Notes: generated by a model from the sequence alone, not told the origin. A stretch of 64,000 bases of DNA from an uncultured Opitutaceae bacterium (GCA_951813085.1 OX638348.1:3543627-3607626), one strand, 5' to 3'; positions 41,933 through 51,039 are shown, counted from the stretch's first letter. Numbers and translations: made by a program.

Positions 41933-42199
41933 ATGAAAAAGACAAGACGCGCGACCGAGCAGATAATCCGCATACTGAGGGAGGCCGACACGGGGCTTCG
42001 GACCGAGGGGATCTGCCGCAGGCGCAACATCAACTCGCAGAGCTTCTATCGCTGGAAGAGCAAGTACGGAGGCATGGATCTTAAGGAGGTTCAGCGCCTC
42101 CGCGACCTGGAGAAGGAGAACACCGAGCTCAAGAAGCTGCTTGCCGACCAGCTGCTCAAGACCAAGGCCCTGGAGATCGCGCTGGGGAAAAACCTCTGA
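41933..42199 (+). CDS. IS3-family transposase OrfA
   Basis: 88 residues. Helix-turn-helix of the IS3/IS911 type (TEQIIRILREADTGLRTEGICRRRNINSQSFYRWKSKYGG), followed by a leucine-zipper-like helix (VQRLRDLEKENTELKKLLADQLL). The GGGGAAAAAC run at the 3' end lies where IS3 elements shift -1 into orfB. Intact, but useless alone because orfB is broken. Confidence 0.92.
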   Translation: MKKTRRATEQIIRILREADTGLRTEGICRRRNINSQSFYRWKSKYGGMDLKEVQRLRDLEKENTELKKLLADQLLKTKALEIALGKNL

Positions 42200-43045
42200 G
42201 CCCGGAGCGCCGGCGCGGGATTGCGGCGAAGGTCCAGTCCGCGCTGTCGCGTTCCGGGAGAGCCGTTTGCCGGTGGCTGGGGATCAGCCGCTCGACGCTC
42301 CGCTACCTTCCGAAGCCCAAGCCCGAGGGGAAGCGCTTGCTGGAGCCGGAGATCGTCCGCCTTCCGGGGGAGCATCCGACGCTTGGATGCAAGAAGATCT
42401 CGGCAAAGCTGAGGTCGCTTGGCTACCGCGCGAACAAGAGGCTGGTCCAGCGCGTCCGCAGGGAGGAAGGGCTGCAGGTTCCGCCTCGCCGCCCTCGCAG
42501 GCGGCGGCAGGGGCTCTGCGCGGGCCTTCGACCTGATAGGCGAATGCGCTCGCCAGCGCCATTGCATCCATGCCGACCGGGCGATCAAGGCCTCCGACGC
42601 GCTGGCCCTGCTGCAGGAGGCGATCCGCGAGCATGGGGCTCCCGAATGCATCCGCTCGGGCAACGGGCCCGAGCTCATCGCCAAGGCCATCCAGGGCTGG
42701 CTTGCCGAGAACGGGATCGAGGCTCTATGCATCGATCCGGGCCGCCCCTGGCGGAACGGATACGCCGAAAGCTTCAACGGCCGCTTCCGCGAGGAACGCC
42801 TCGACCGCGAGATGATCCGCGCGCTCAGCGAATCGCGCGTGATCTTCGCGGACTGGAAGGACTGCTGCAGCAATCATAGGCCCCATGGATCGCCAGGCGC
42901 GCTAACGCCCAGCGAGTTTGCCACAAGGCAAATCCAGCCTGCCTGCGGCTCCGACCGCCCTTCGGGCGATCTCCGTCCCAGGCAGCTAAAACCCAAACCC
43001 AACAACAATGAAACCGTCGGGAATCTCTCATTGAGACCGGGCTAA
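42199..43045 (+). pseudogene. IS3-family transposase OrfB, frameshifted and catalytically dead
   Basis: One frame from about 42199 to 42525 gives the N-terminal region (SPERRRGIAAKVQSALSRSG, EHPTLGCKKISAKLRSLGYR, EGLQVPPRRPRRRR). The other, to the TAA at 43043-43045, gives the integrase core (HADRAIKASDALALLQEAI, GWLAENGIEALCIDPG, YAESFNGRFREERLD). Between them the W-x-x-D-F-V segment with the first catalytic Asp is missing and the frame changes, so there is an internal deletion near 42520. The second Asp is also lost (RSGNGPE where the family has RSDNGPE). Only the glutamate remains. Confidence 0.88.
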
Positions 43046-43062
43046 ACTGTGGGGTCCAACCA
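43039..43062 (+). repeat. Right inverted repeat of the IS3-family element
   Basis: GGGCTAAACTGTGGGGTCCA then ACCA; complement of the left repeat at the outer TGGTTGG, ACCCC and TAGCCC blocks. It includes the stop codon of orfB. Confidence 0.7.
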
Positions 43063-43068
43063 GAAGCC

Positions 43069-43362
43069 TTGGTTGCCAGCTGTAGCAAGGCCGTGTTGAT
43101 GGTTTATAATAGAAGGGAAAGTGCTCGAGAGGGAAGTACGATATATTCTGATGGCTGGATATTCTCAACGGACTATTACCATTACAGTAACTTTCACAGG
43201 AAGAACAAGTTCGAGCGAGGGAAGAGCCACATAAACCTCATCAAAGAGGATAATTTCATTCTGCACTTAGCTGCGTGCCAATTTAGATACAAGAATCTAC
43301 GAAAGGTATTGGATAATAAATGTTCCATGCGAGTCTGGAGTCAAATATATATTTGGCATTAG
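43069..43362 (+). pseudogene. IS1595-family (ISXO2-like) transposase remnant
   Basis: The reading frame contains STIYSDGWIFSTDYYHYSNF and NKFERGKSHINLI, the D-G-W and H-x-N blocks of the ISXO2-like DDE transposase domain, directly followed by NFILHLAACQFRYKNL, which normally lies about 25 residues further on. The N-terminal two thirds and the part with the last catalytic residue are absent, so this is a C-terminal fragment with an internal deletion. It abuts the right end of the IS3 element. Confidence 0.72.
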
Positions 43363-44092
43363 TATATGGATGAGAAGATAAAATATTGAAAACATGATTA
43401 GCTTATGCCAGAATCGCTAGAAGTGAGCAAATCAGTCTTGGTGCAATTAAAAATTTTATTTATGTGCCTGTGTGATTAGCATATAAATGAGAAATCGTTA
43501 TACTGGTATTATAAATCAGTGCAGAGTTTCTAGAACATGACGAGAGTGGTTGATGCCGACATCTGGATGGAATGAGGTTAGGATCGATGATGGTCAGTTA
43601 AAATTTGATAATGTAGTAAGTAGTATATAGAAACCCTAGATAATGAATTTGCTAGCTAAAACAGTGATGGATTGCAAAACGAAGTATTCTTAGCTCTTTA
43701 TAGATAGGCAATATTCAAAAGGCAATCTTCAAGATCGTCAAAGATACCGATCTATAATCAGCTAAGACTAAGTATTCCATCACGCTCGATCTGTAATCGG
43801 CGTTATGGAATGAGGATCTTTCCGCGATTTCTAACAACAGGAGAGTAATATTCGGTTGGTTAATCAAAATGTGACTCTCAAGGCTATCTTCAATGATGAT
43901 TTAAAAAATCAGAATATATCAGGTGCTTATCAATGGATCCTATAGTATAACTCTAAAAAACGTATTCTTAATAGTCACACGAAAGGATAGCGTCATTTAG
44001 AAAGATTAGTATTAAAATAGTCTTTTACTGTAGAAATTGCAATATGTATGAACTCTAAAAAATGGAGTAAACAATAGTACTAAATATGAGAT
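43363..44092. other. 730-base gene-free, AT-rich decayed region
   Basis: Stops occur often in all six frames. Short degenerate repeats are visible (TGGAATGAGG near 43568 and a similar ATGGAATGAGGAT near 43807; GATCTATAATC and GATCTGTAATC near 43750-43800). I see no gene, RNA or terminator. Together with the transposon fragments to the left it looks like a decayed insertion zone. Confidence 0.6.
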
Positions 44093-44812
44093 CTACTTTC
44101 TATTTAGTGTAGATAACTCATTACTTAATGATTTCATATATTTATTCACTTGAAATAGTAGTGCTATAGATTTTAAAAAATTGTGACTTGTAGTACCTCC
44201 AAATCGTTCATGATGCTCTATTTCGACTTCATCTATCTTAAGACCTGATAATTTGGCTCTTGTATATAATTCAGGATTGGACATATTTATTCTGTGCTTG
44301 ATTACTGCAACTTCTAAAAATTTTCGATCAAACATTCTTATTCCGCAGTTGAGATCATTGAGAGGGCATTTAAGCCAATACCTGCCCATGGCGTTAAAGA
44401 GCATAGATGCTAGTAATCTTAAAACAGGGTCATTGCGTTTGCGTCTCCAACCATTGACAAAATTAGCTCCCGATTTGAGCTTATTAATAAACTTCTGGAT
44501 GTCAGTGGCGACGAATTGTCCATCGGAGTCCATTATTGCTATGTAATCCATTTTGGCTTCCTTTATCGCTGTTGCACAAGATCCAGAGTAAAGTAGATTC
44601 TCATCGTGCCGAATAAGTCTAACACCGGATACTTTTAAAGCGAAATTCTCGACCAGAAGAGAAGTGTTGTCATTAGAACAATTATCGATGACCAATATCT
44701 CCCATGAATTGCATACATTACATAACGACTTAACAGAATCATCAAGTACTTTGACTATATTGGCCTGTTCATTGTATGCTGGTAGTGCTAATGTTATGGA
44801 ATCAGTATTCAT
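44093..44812 (-). CDS. Glycosyltransferase family 2 (DPM1/polyprenyl-phosphate type)
   Basis: 239 residues. Nucleotide-binding ITLALPAYNEQANIVKVLDD, EILVIDNCSNDNT, and the metal-binding D-x-D as IMDSDGQF (about 94-101). SGANFVNGWRRKRNDPVLR and LNDLNCGIRMFDRKFLE are typical of GT2 proteins that transfer sugar to polyprenyl phosphate or act in cell-surface glycan assembly. No C-terminal membrane helices, so it is probably peripheral. First of a minus-strand run with the flavoprotein, epimerase and CDP-sugar genes. Confidence 0.85.
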   Translation of the reverse strand: MNTDSITLALPAYNEQANIVKVLDDSVKSLCNVCNSWEILVIDNCSNDNTSLLVENFALKVSGVRLIRHDENLLYSGSCATAIKEAKMDYIAIMDSDGQFVATDIQKFINKLKSGANFVNGWRRKRNDPVLRLLASMLFNAMGRYWLKCPLNDLNCGIRMFDRKFLEVAVIKHRINMSNPELYTRAKLSGLKIDEVEIEHHERFGGTTSHNFLKSIALLFQVNKYMKSLSNELSTLNRK

Positions 44813-44824
44813 TAAATTCTATTT

Positions 44825-46114
44825 CTATTTTTGAAACTCTTTATGTATTTTATATGCTGTATTCTGCCCAGAATAATACGCGATATCGGACCACATATAC
44901 TTCCAATTACCATACAGTCCCATACTATAAATTTTGTTTGCTTCCAGCCATTCGAGAATTTGGGAAACGGCAGACTCCCGTTCCTTGTCGGATATAACAT
45001 AAGAAAATGGGGCTGTTATTGTACTGGTAGAGGATACGTCATTGTCGCAATAACCAAAAATATTTTGCATACTACGATTGGTATTTTCTTGCAAATACTC
45101 GATATCATAAGTTTCTTCATTATGTCGAAATATTTCTGCTTGAAAGCAGTTTGTGTTATTGGATGTAGATGTAATGTTGCTAGGAATTGAAACTCTCGAC
45201 GCTTCTATTTCTTCATTATATATATAAAACCAGTGTTCGTTACGAAGAATAGGAGAATTTAATATAAAGTTTATAATCACAGATTGAGTCCACTTAAGTT
45301 TCGCGGAAAGATACATTATATTAGAAGGTACGTCTTTGATAGAATTGACCAATACAGGAAGAGGTACTGAGCTAGCAAGTATATCATAACTAGTGGTAGT
45401 TCCGGATTCAAAATATAAATTCTTATTTATAAGATCTATTTCAACAACTTTTTCTCTATAACTTATATCTAGGTCTAAATAGAGAGGTTTGAAGAAAGAG
45501 AAAAATCCCCCTTTTTTTGGATAATAAAATTTTGAGAATTTGGTTTGATCTTCAGCTCTTTCGTCAAATGCACCATGTATGATGGAAGGTAGAACAGATT
45601 TTAGAAGTCGTCCTCCCAACCAATCGGTAGACATCTCTTCCATATCTGATCTCCAGTATTTTTTTGTAAATACTTCATAGAAAGTTTCGGTAAGAGTTTG
45701 TCCATATTGTCTCAAGCACCAATCTCTATAGTTCAACGACTGGGAGTCCTGACTATCTATTTGTGCTATGACGAGATCAGTTAGTGCAGGTATTCGAGTT
45801 TCCAGTGGTAATTGGCGCAGATGATTTTGGACCGGATACGTCAACCATTTATCTCCCCAACGATTGGATACAATGCTTTGGTTAATCTCGCAAATGTCCC
45901 CGGCTTGTTTGGTTATTAAATTGAGAAATTCTGAATTCTGTGTATGGCATATATGTGCACCTTCATCGAAATGATGGTTCTTCAAAGTGTGTGAATAAGC
46001 ATGGCCGCCTGGATGGTGCTTTGCCTCATAAATACGAGCACCTGGTAAGTTTAACCCACAACCGAGGCCGGATAGGCCAGCTCCAAGAATTACTACGTTA
46101 TCATATTTAGTCAT
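44825..46114 (-). CDS. FAD-dependent amine-oxidase-fold protein (UDP-galactopyranose mutase-like)
   Basis: 429 residues. N-terminal dinucleotide motif VVILGAGLSGLGCGLN, then RIYEAKHHPGGHAYSHTLKN (the acidic ribose-binding and GG FAD contacts), GAHICHTQN, and a C-terminal FAD segment GLYGNWKYMWSDIAYYSG. The fold is that of amine oxidases, protoporphyrinogen oxidase and UDP-galactopyranose mutases. Position among sugar-nucleotide genes favours a sugar mutase or oxidase. The substrate is not predictable. Confidence 0.75.
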   Translation of the reverse strand: MTKYDNVVILGAGLSGLGCGLNLPGARIYEAKHHPGGHAYSHTLKNHHFDEGAHICHTQNSEFLNLITKQAGDICEINQSIVSNRWGDKWLTYPVQNHLRQLPLETRIPALTDLVIAQIDSQDSQSLNYRDWCLRQYGQTLTETFYEVFTKKYWRSDMEEMSTDWLGGRLLKSVLPSIIHGAFDERAEDQTKFSKFYYPKKGGFFSFFKPLYLDLDISYREKVVEIDLINKNLYFESGTTTSYDILASSVPLPVLVNSIKDVPSNIMYLSAKLKWTQSVIINFILNSPILRNEHWFYIYNEEIEASRVSIPSNITSTSNNTNCFQAEIFRHNEETYDIEYLQENTNRSMQNIFGYCDNDVSSTSTITAPFSYVISDKERESAVSQILEWLEANKIYSMGLYGNWKYMWSDIAYYSGQNTAYKIHKEFQK

Positions 46115-46132
46115 ATTTAATTCACGGATTAG

Positions 46133-47113
46133 CTACGGGGAGTTAGCGGTAAACCATCTATTATTCTTATACCATTCGAAAACATCTTTTAGTCCTAATT
46201 CAATATCAATTGGGTTTTGTTGAAAAAGGCTTTCGGCTAGACTAGTTTCAGGCCATGCTTGTTTCATTTCATGTCTTCGATCGGGTAAAGCTCCGATTTT
46301 TAATAATTCCCTAGTCCCTGCTATTGCTGTAATAGTTTGCGATAGTGATTTTATTGAAATTGGATAACTCGCAGGTGCGTTCAATAAAGACGGAATATCT
46401 CGTTTTTGAATATGTAAGGACGCAATTTCTATAAACATTTTAACTGCATCTTGAGAGTGAAGAATACGACGTTTTTGGATGCCGGAAGTTACTAAAACCT
46501 CTTCACAATTTAGACATTTTACCATCACCTCTGGAATCAACATTCGTGACGTCTGCCCTGGACCGTAGACTAGAGGAAGTCTGAGGACACAAGCACGAAT
46601 GGAATTGGATCGTATTGCAGATAAAACTAATTCAGTAGATAATAGTTTTGATGCCCCGTACGCATTTATTGGTTTGCATTTATTGGACTCGGACCAAGGC
46701 ATTTCAGAAATTCCATATTCCATTTGAGAACCAGCTGTTATGAGTATCGGACTTTCTGCTAAGTCTAAAGAAGCAATTGCGGATATTACTGTAGATGTTG
46801 TGAGTACATTCTTACGAGTAAGATTATCCCAGAGTTCAAACCCATCAGTGCGGTCTAAACCTCCAATCATATTGAAAACTACATTAGGGCGATATGTTGA
46901 TAATACTTCCCTAAGGATTCCAACTTCTAGAGACTTAATTTTATAAAAGGGCGGAGGCCCGTATCCCATAGATTTGAGAATTTCACATGATATGTTGAAC
47001 GATTGAGACGATCCAACCACTAAAGTCTCATTCCCGGTTTTTAATAACTCAGCAGCTAGTTGCCGACCTAAGAACCCGTTGCCACCTAGAACAAGAGCAC
47101 GAAGTTTACACAT
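46133..47113 (-). CDS. NAD-dependent epimerase/dehydratase (extended SDR)
   Basis: 326 residues. Cofactor loop LVLGGNGFLGRQLAAELL, active-site INAYGASKLLSTELV (Tyr and Lys four apart), and LRLPLVYGPGQTSRM. It lies directly downstream (minus strand) of rfbG and rfbF, so it probably epimerises or reduces CDP-4-keto-6-deoxyglucose. The usual ddhC/rfbH dehydrase for 3,6-dideoxyhexoses is absent. Confidence 0.82.
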   Translation of the reverse strand: MCKLRALVLGGNGFLGRQLAAELLKTGNETLVVGSSQSFNISCEILKSMGYGPPPFYKIKSLEVGILREVLSTYRPNVVFNMIGGLDRTDGFELWDNLTRKNVLTTSTVISAIASLDLAESPILITAGSQMEYGISEMPWSESNKCKPINAYGASKLLSTELVLSAIRSNSIRACVLRLPLVYGPGQTSRMLIPEVMVKCLNCEEVLVTSGIQKRRILHSQDAVKMFIEIASLHIQKRDIPSLLNAPASYPISIKSLSQTITAIAGTRELLKIGALPDRRHEMKQAWPETSLAESLFQQNPIDIELGLKDVFEWYKNNRWFTANSP

Positions 47114-47154
47114 AGCTTATCATGTCTCTGGCGAGTATTAATTCAAAATTACTA

Positions 47155-48279
47155 TCAACTCAACGATAATTCCGTTGAATCGGCTATATACTGTTGAATT
47201 TGTGTTTCGGTCATCGCGTTCAGGCTATTTGAGTCAAAACTGGTCTTGTAAGCCAGTTTGTACCAATCCACGGTCTGCTTAATTGAACTTTCAAAATCCC
47301 ATACAGGGTTCCAATTCAAATAATGTCGGGCTTTTTCAATTGCTAATTTCAAATATTTAGCCTCGTGTGGATTGAATTGATTTGAGGAGCTCTCCCATTG
47401 GCCACTGCCCCAATGATGAATTAATCGCTCGCACAATTCATGTACAGGTCGAGCGGATGATTGATTTGGGCCGAAATTCCATGTGGGAGAGCATCTGGAA
47501 GCTGGATGCGATCCGTCGCTCAAAGTATATCCTAGTTGAAGGTATCCTGAAAGCGGCTCGAGTACATGTTGCCATGGCCTAATTGATTGTGGATTACGAA
47601 CTGATATGGGCTTGTTCGTTGCGAGCGAACGTACGCAATCTACAACGATTCTATCTTCAGACCAATCACCACCTCCGATAACGTTTCCTGCACGAACGGT
47701 TGCGATGTTGACACACCTTTTTGAGCTAGTGTTCTCCGGAAAAAAAGATCTTCGCCATGCACTTGCTACAAGCTCAGCACATCCTTTGCTCATGCTGTAA
47801 ATATCGTGACCTCCCACTCGATCGTCTTCACGATATGCATCGTGAGTTTCTCTATTTTCGTAACACTTGTCTGATGTAGCTATAATTACAGTACATGGCG
47901 ATTCATTGCTGTGATCTGATTCATTGACTGCATGTAGTAAGTTTGCGGTACCCGTCACATTGGTTTCGATTGTTAGCAAAGGGTCGCGGTAGGAGCGGCG
48001 TACTAGTGCTTGCGCTGCGAGATGAAACACAATTTCGGGTTTGTGCTTCTGAACACATTTACGAAGAGCATCTGCGTCGCGGATATCAATTACATAGTGA
48101 TGGTGTAGGTTAGATGAAAAAGCTATTGAATGCAACGAGTGCTCGTACTCAGGTTCGAGTCCTATTCCGATAACTTGGGCCCCTAGCATTTCGAGCCATT
48201 TTGCTAGCCAAGCTCCTTTGAACCCGGTATGTCCTGTTACCAGAACGCGCTTTCCATGATAAAAGTTCTCAAAAAGCAT
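47155..48279 (-). CDS. rfbG: CDP-glucose 4,6-dehydratase
   Basis: From ATG 48279 (MLFENFYHGKRVLVTGHTGF) 374 residues, the family length; an upstream start at 48312 would overlap rfbF. Rossmann loop VTGHTGFKGAWLAKWL, LAAQALVRRSYRDPL, NVTGTANLLHAV, the Y-S-M-S-K-G-C-A-E active site (YSMSKGCAELVASAWR) and RAGNVIGGGDWSEDRIVVD are diagnostic of RfbG. It converts CDP-glucose to CDP-4-keto-6-deoxyglucose. 11 bases after rfbF. Confidence 0.95.
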   Translation of the reverse strand: MLFENFYHGKRVLVTGHTGFKGAWLAKWLEMLGAQVIGIGLEPEYEHSLHSIAFSSNLHHHYVIDIRDADALRKCVQKHKPEIVFHLAAQALVRRSYRDPLLTIETNVTGTANLLHAVNESDHSNESPCTVIIATSDKCYENRETHDAYREDDRVGGHDIYSMSKGCAELVASAWRRSFFPENTSSKRCVNIATVRAGNVIGGGDWSEDRIVVDCVRSLATNKPISVRNPQSIRPWQHVLEPLSGYLQLGYTLSDGSHPASRCSPTWNFGPNQSSARPVHELCERLIHHWGSGQWESSSNQFNPHEAKYLKLAIEKARHYLNWNPVWDFESSIKQTVDWYKLAYKTSFDSNSLNAMTETQIQQYIADSTELSLS

Positions 48280-48290
48280 ATAGAAATATA

Positions 48291-49076
48291 TTAACCTCTT
48301 TTGGGCGACCAAACTGCTTTCTCATTGTTCCACATTTCGTTTAACAATGAGTATTCCCGTGAAGTATCCATGGGCATCCAGAATCCAGAGTGATGGTATG
48401 ACATCAATTCGCCCATTTCAGCGAGTGCTTGGAGAGGCTCCTTTTCGAAGATGCAGTTTTCATCGGCATTGATAAAATCAAATATTTTTGGTTCACAAAC
48501 AAAAAATCCACCATTTATATAGCCATCTGGCACTTGCGGTTTTTCTCGAAATGAAGTCACGCAATTATCAGCTATTGTCAATTCACCAAATCGTGAAGGT
48601 GGTCGAACTGTAGTCATTGTTGCTAGTTTTCCATGTGATTTGTGAAAAGTAATAAGTTCTTCAATATTGATATCTCCTACACCATCGCCATAAGTTAACA
48701 TAAATGTTTCGTTAGAAATAAATTTTTGTATTCGTTTGACACGAGATCCAGTCATTGAATTCAATCCAGTTTCCGCAAATACGATATTCCATGGAAGAAT
48801 ATCTTCATGTTGCTCTAGGTATCTAATGCTACCATTCTTGCGAAAATCAATCTCCAGAGTTTCTGTCATCGATCGATAGTTCAAAAAATATTCTTTAATT
48901 TTCCATCCTAGATATCCGAGACACAGTATGAATTCGTTGCATCCATATTTAGAGTATATATCCATAATATGCTTAACGATCGGATATGGCCCAATAGGTA
49001 TCATTGGTTTTGGTATATTTTGAGATACGTCTCGTATTCTAGTTCCTTGGCCGCCGCACAAAATGACTGTTTTCAT
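48291..49076 (-). CDS. rfbF: Glucose-1-phosphate cytidylyltransferase
   Basis: 261 residues. Nucleotidyltransferase signature VILCGGQGTRIRDVSQNIPKP, GPYPIVKHIMDIYSKYG, TYGDGVGDI (metal Asp), GGFFVCEPK and the late MDTSREYSLLNEMW are typical of RfbF. Forms CDP-glucose from CTP and glucose-1-phosphate, feeding rfbG. Confidence 0.95.
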   Translation of the reverse strand: MKTVILCGGQGTRIRDVSQNIPKPMIPIGPYPIVKHIMDIYSKYGCNEFILCLGYLGWKIKEYFLNYRSMTETLEIDFRKNGSIRYLEQHEDILPWNIVFAETGLNSMTGSRVKRIQKFISNETFMLTYGDGVGDINIEELITFHKSHGKLATMTTVRPPSRFGELTIADNCVTSFREKPQVPDGYINGGFFVCEPKIFDFINADENCIFEKEPLQALAEMGELMSYHHSGFWMPMDTSREYSLLNEMWNNEKAVWSPKRG

Positions 49077-49407
49077 TGATTTTGGATAAATTTTAATTTT
49101 TTGTACTGGAGTGTGACAATTATTTTTTGATTAGTTGAGACTAAAACTGTCTTAAATTGGACTCGTTTGAGTGCTATTTTAAAGAAAGAAAAAATCTAGA
49201 CAACATTTTATTGTGCGCAGACAGTTGTGAGTATAGACATGTATTTTCATTGAGGTTGTTAATAGCAGCAATATTATGATATAACTATATTAGGAAAGTT
49301 TTGATACAATTTGCCACAATTAATATTAGATGATTATATATACTCTGCGTATGAATAACTAGAGTACATGTCAATGGGCTGGTTGGGGGATGTGATCTAA
49401 TTTGCGG
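49077..49407. other. 331-base AT-rich intergenic region before rfbF
   Basis: No ORF or RNA gene recognised. On the minus strand a TATAAT (complement of 49333-49338) could be a -10 for the rfbF unit; its -35 is poor and the leader would be about 250 bases. A TTGACA on the same strand (complement of TGTCAA near 49369) is too far from it. Confidence 0.4.
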
Positions 49408-50112
49408 CTAGTGATTAGAGTGTGAGCGGGCAAGCATTGCTGCGAGGGCCATAACCTCAGCTATCCTCCAATCAACATTGTTATCGATATCTTGAGACTC
49501 GATTGTGGGAGTTTCGAACAGAATTGGAGATTGGCCGATCCTAGCTTTAGTTTTGTAAAAAGAATCTCTTGAAAATATGTAAAGATTTGAGTTTTCTTCA
49601 AACCAAGGCTCGAGATCCTGAGTGCGCAGGAGATTGTTTGGGTCGTGATTTACTGGATCGCCATTTCTTCGGTAGAATCGCGTTTGATATTTATTTACAG
49701 TGAAGAGACAATCTTTTCCAGTAATTAAACCTTCTGAATATGCTTTAAGAGCGGACGTCATGGTGGATGATGATATTAGCGGGTTAGTGGTGTGCGTCAT
49801 AAGGTACGTATCTGCGTCTACATTAGTAATGTCATCCTCGAGAATCTTGTTCATACTAACCATATCACCGCAATGTTCTGCCTTTCGGTCACGGATCATT
49901 ATACGATTTGATTCCTCTAAGCCATGTTTTGCTAAGATAGAACGAGCATCAGTATTGATTATAATGCAGTCTATTGCTGCCACACCCAATAGTGTATCCA
50001 ATATCCAACGAAAAAGGGGCTTTCCGGCGAACTCTCGAAAGTTTTTCCCCTTAACGCGTTCGCTATTCGCCTTCATTGGCAGAAGCGCAACAAGATTGTA
50101 TTTCGTTGCCAT
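49408..50112 (-). CDS. CMP-N-acylneuraminate / CMP-Kdo type cytidylyltransferase
   Basis: From ATG 50112, one base after the aldolase stop, 234 residues; a GTG at 50124 would add four. ALLPMKANSERVKGKNFREF is the CTP-binding signature of acylneuraminate cytidylyltransferases, followed by GKPLFRWILDTL, CIIINTDARSIL and HTTNPLISSSTM. ESQDIDNNVDWRIAEV carries the metal-binding D-I-D pattern. It activates an ulosonic acid as a CMP-sugar. It is tightly coupled to an HpcH/HpaI aldolase instead of the usual NeuB-type synthase. Confidence 0.87.
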   Translation of the reverse strand: MATKYNLVALLPMKANSERVKGKNFREFAGKPLFRWILDTLLGVAAIDCIIINTDARSILAKHGLEESNRIMIRDRKAEHCGDMVSMNKILEDDITNVDADTYLMTHTTNPLISSSTMTSALKAYSEGLITGKDCLFTVNKYQTRFYRRNGDPVNHDPNNLLRTQDLEPWFEENSNLYIFSRDSFYKTKARIGQSPILFETPTIESQDIDNNVDWRIAEVMALAAMLARSHSNH

Positions 50113-50113
50113 G

Positions 50114-50908
50114 TTATTGTCCACTTGAACCTCTTATTTCCCTAATTTTAGAAAGTCCGTGTAATAGAGTTTTCTGAACCATCGTAATGTCTAGGCTATA
50201 GGCAAGTAAGTTGAATCCGTCATTTATCCGTTCAGTTGCTTCTTGGGGGCAAGGCTGAACTACATGAATGCCAGGAATGATATTATTTTTGACGCATGAT
50301 TCCAATATTCGAGTTCTAGCCTCGATATAATCTGGGTGATCAAATTGTGCGGTAATGCCCATAGAGGCACTGAGATCGTAGGGGCCAATGAAGGCGGCAT
50401 CAATTCCTTCGACCGCCAGAATATCGTCGATATTTTCGACAGCTTTAATGTCTTCAATCTGAACCGCCACTAGAATCTGATCGTTTCCTTCCGCAAAATG
50501 GGATTCAACTTGCAGCCCGTATTGATTCGCTCTACAGAATCCTACTCCGCGCTTTCCGAGGGGAGGATACTTGCAGGCTTTCACTAAGACCGCTGCCTCA
50601 TCTGCATTTGTAACTAGGGGACCAATTATACCGGTTGCTCCAGCGTCAAGATAACGTTTCGTGAGCGAATAATCTACTCCGGGAAGTCGAACAAAGGCTT
50701 CTGCCCTTGGGTTGCCAGATCGGATCGCTTGAAAAATCCGCTGTGTTTCGGCGAGGCTAACCGCCGAGTGCTCGGCGTCGACTGTTATGAAATCGAGCCC
50801 TGTTTGGGCCATTAGCTCCCCGATTATCGGAGATCCTGAATTCAGCCAGGTACCTATCACCGGGATCCCATTCTTGAGGCGCTCCCTGACGGATATGTGT
50901 TTGTTCAT
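50114..50908 (-). CDS. HpcH/HpaI family aldolase
   Basis: 264 residues. Family features: GTWLNSGSPIIGELMAQTGL, DAEHSAVS (catalytic His), RLPG, GATGIIGPLVTNADEA, RGVGFCRANQYG, VQIEDIKAVENIDDIL (metal Glu) and DAAFIGPYDLSASMG (metal Asp). These enzymes make or cleave a C-C bond between pyruvate and an aldehyde with a divalent metal. First gene of a two-gene unit with a CMP-sugar synthetase, which suggests synthesis of a 2-keto-3-deoxy sugar for the glycan rather than aromatic or glucarate catabolism. Product unknown. Confidence 0.87.
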   Translation of the reverse strand: MNKHISVRERLKNGIPVIGTWLNSGSPIIGELMAQTGLDFITVDAEHSAVSLAETQRIFQAIRSGNPRAEAFVRLPGVDYSLTKRYLDAGATGIIGPLVTNADEAAVLVKACKYPPLGKRGVGFCRANQYGLQVESHFAEGNDQILVAVQIEDIKAVENIDDILAVEGIDAAFIGPYDLSASMGITAQFDHPDYIEARTRILESCVKNNIIPGIHVVQPCPQEATERINDGFNLLAYSLDITMVQKTLLHGLSKIREIRGSSGQ

Positions 50909-51039
50909 TCTGTTTGTGGGTACTTCCCGCGGATATCGATGGCAAGTTATTTGATCCGATTTTGAGATCGGTCTCTTTTCTGCTTGAGTTGCGAAGTGGG
51001 CGGACCCCTTTATTTGTAGATGGATAAGGTCGAAACCTG

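Larger units (their letters stand above)
41861..43062 (+). mobile_element. IS3-family (IS407-group-like) insertion sequence, inactivated
   Basis: 1202 bases bounded by imperfect inverted repeats: TGGTTGGGACCCC...TAGCCC at 41861-41885 and its complement at 43039-43062. It contains an intact orfA and a broken orfB. It is GC-rich within an AT-rich island. Flanks GAAT and GAAG give no convincing target-site duplication, so the copy is old or rearranged. Confidence 0.85.

Noticed and set aside
41679-41945. 88-residue minus-strand ORF across the left end of the IS3 element
   Set aside because: It crosses the insertion boundary and resembles no protein family; probably remnant non-coding DNA.
42091-42873. 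260-residue minus-strand ORF in the IS3 element
   Set aside because: GC-rich antisense shadow of orfB with low-complexity Ala/Arg/Ser content.
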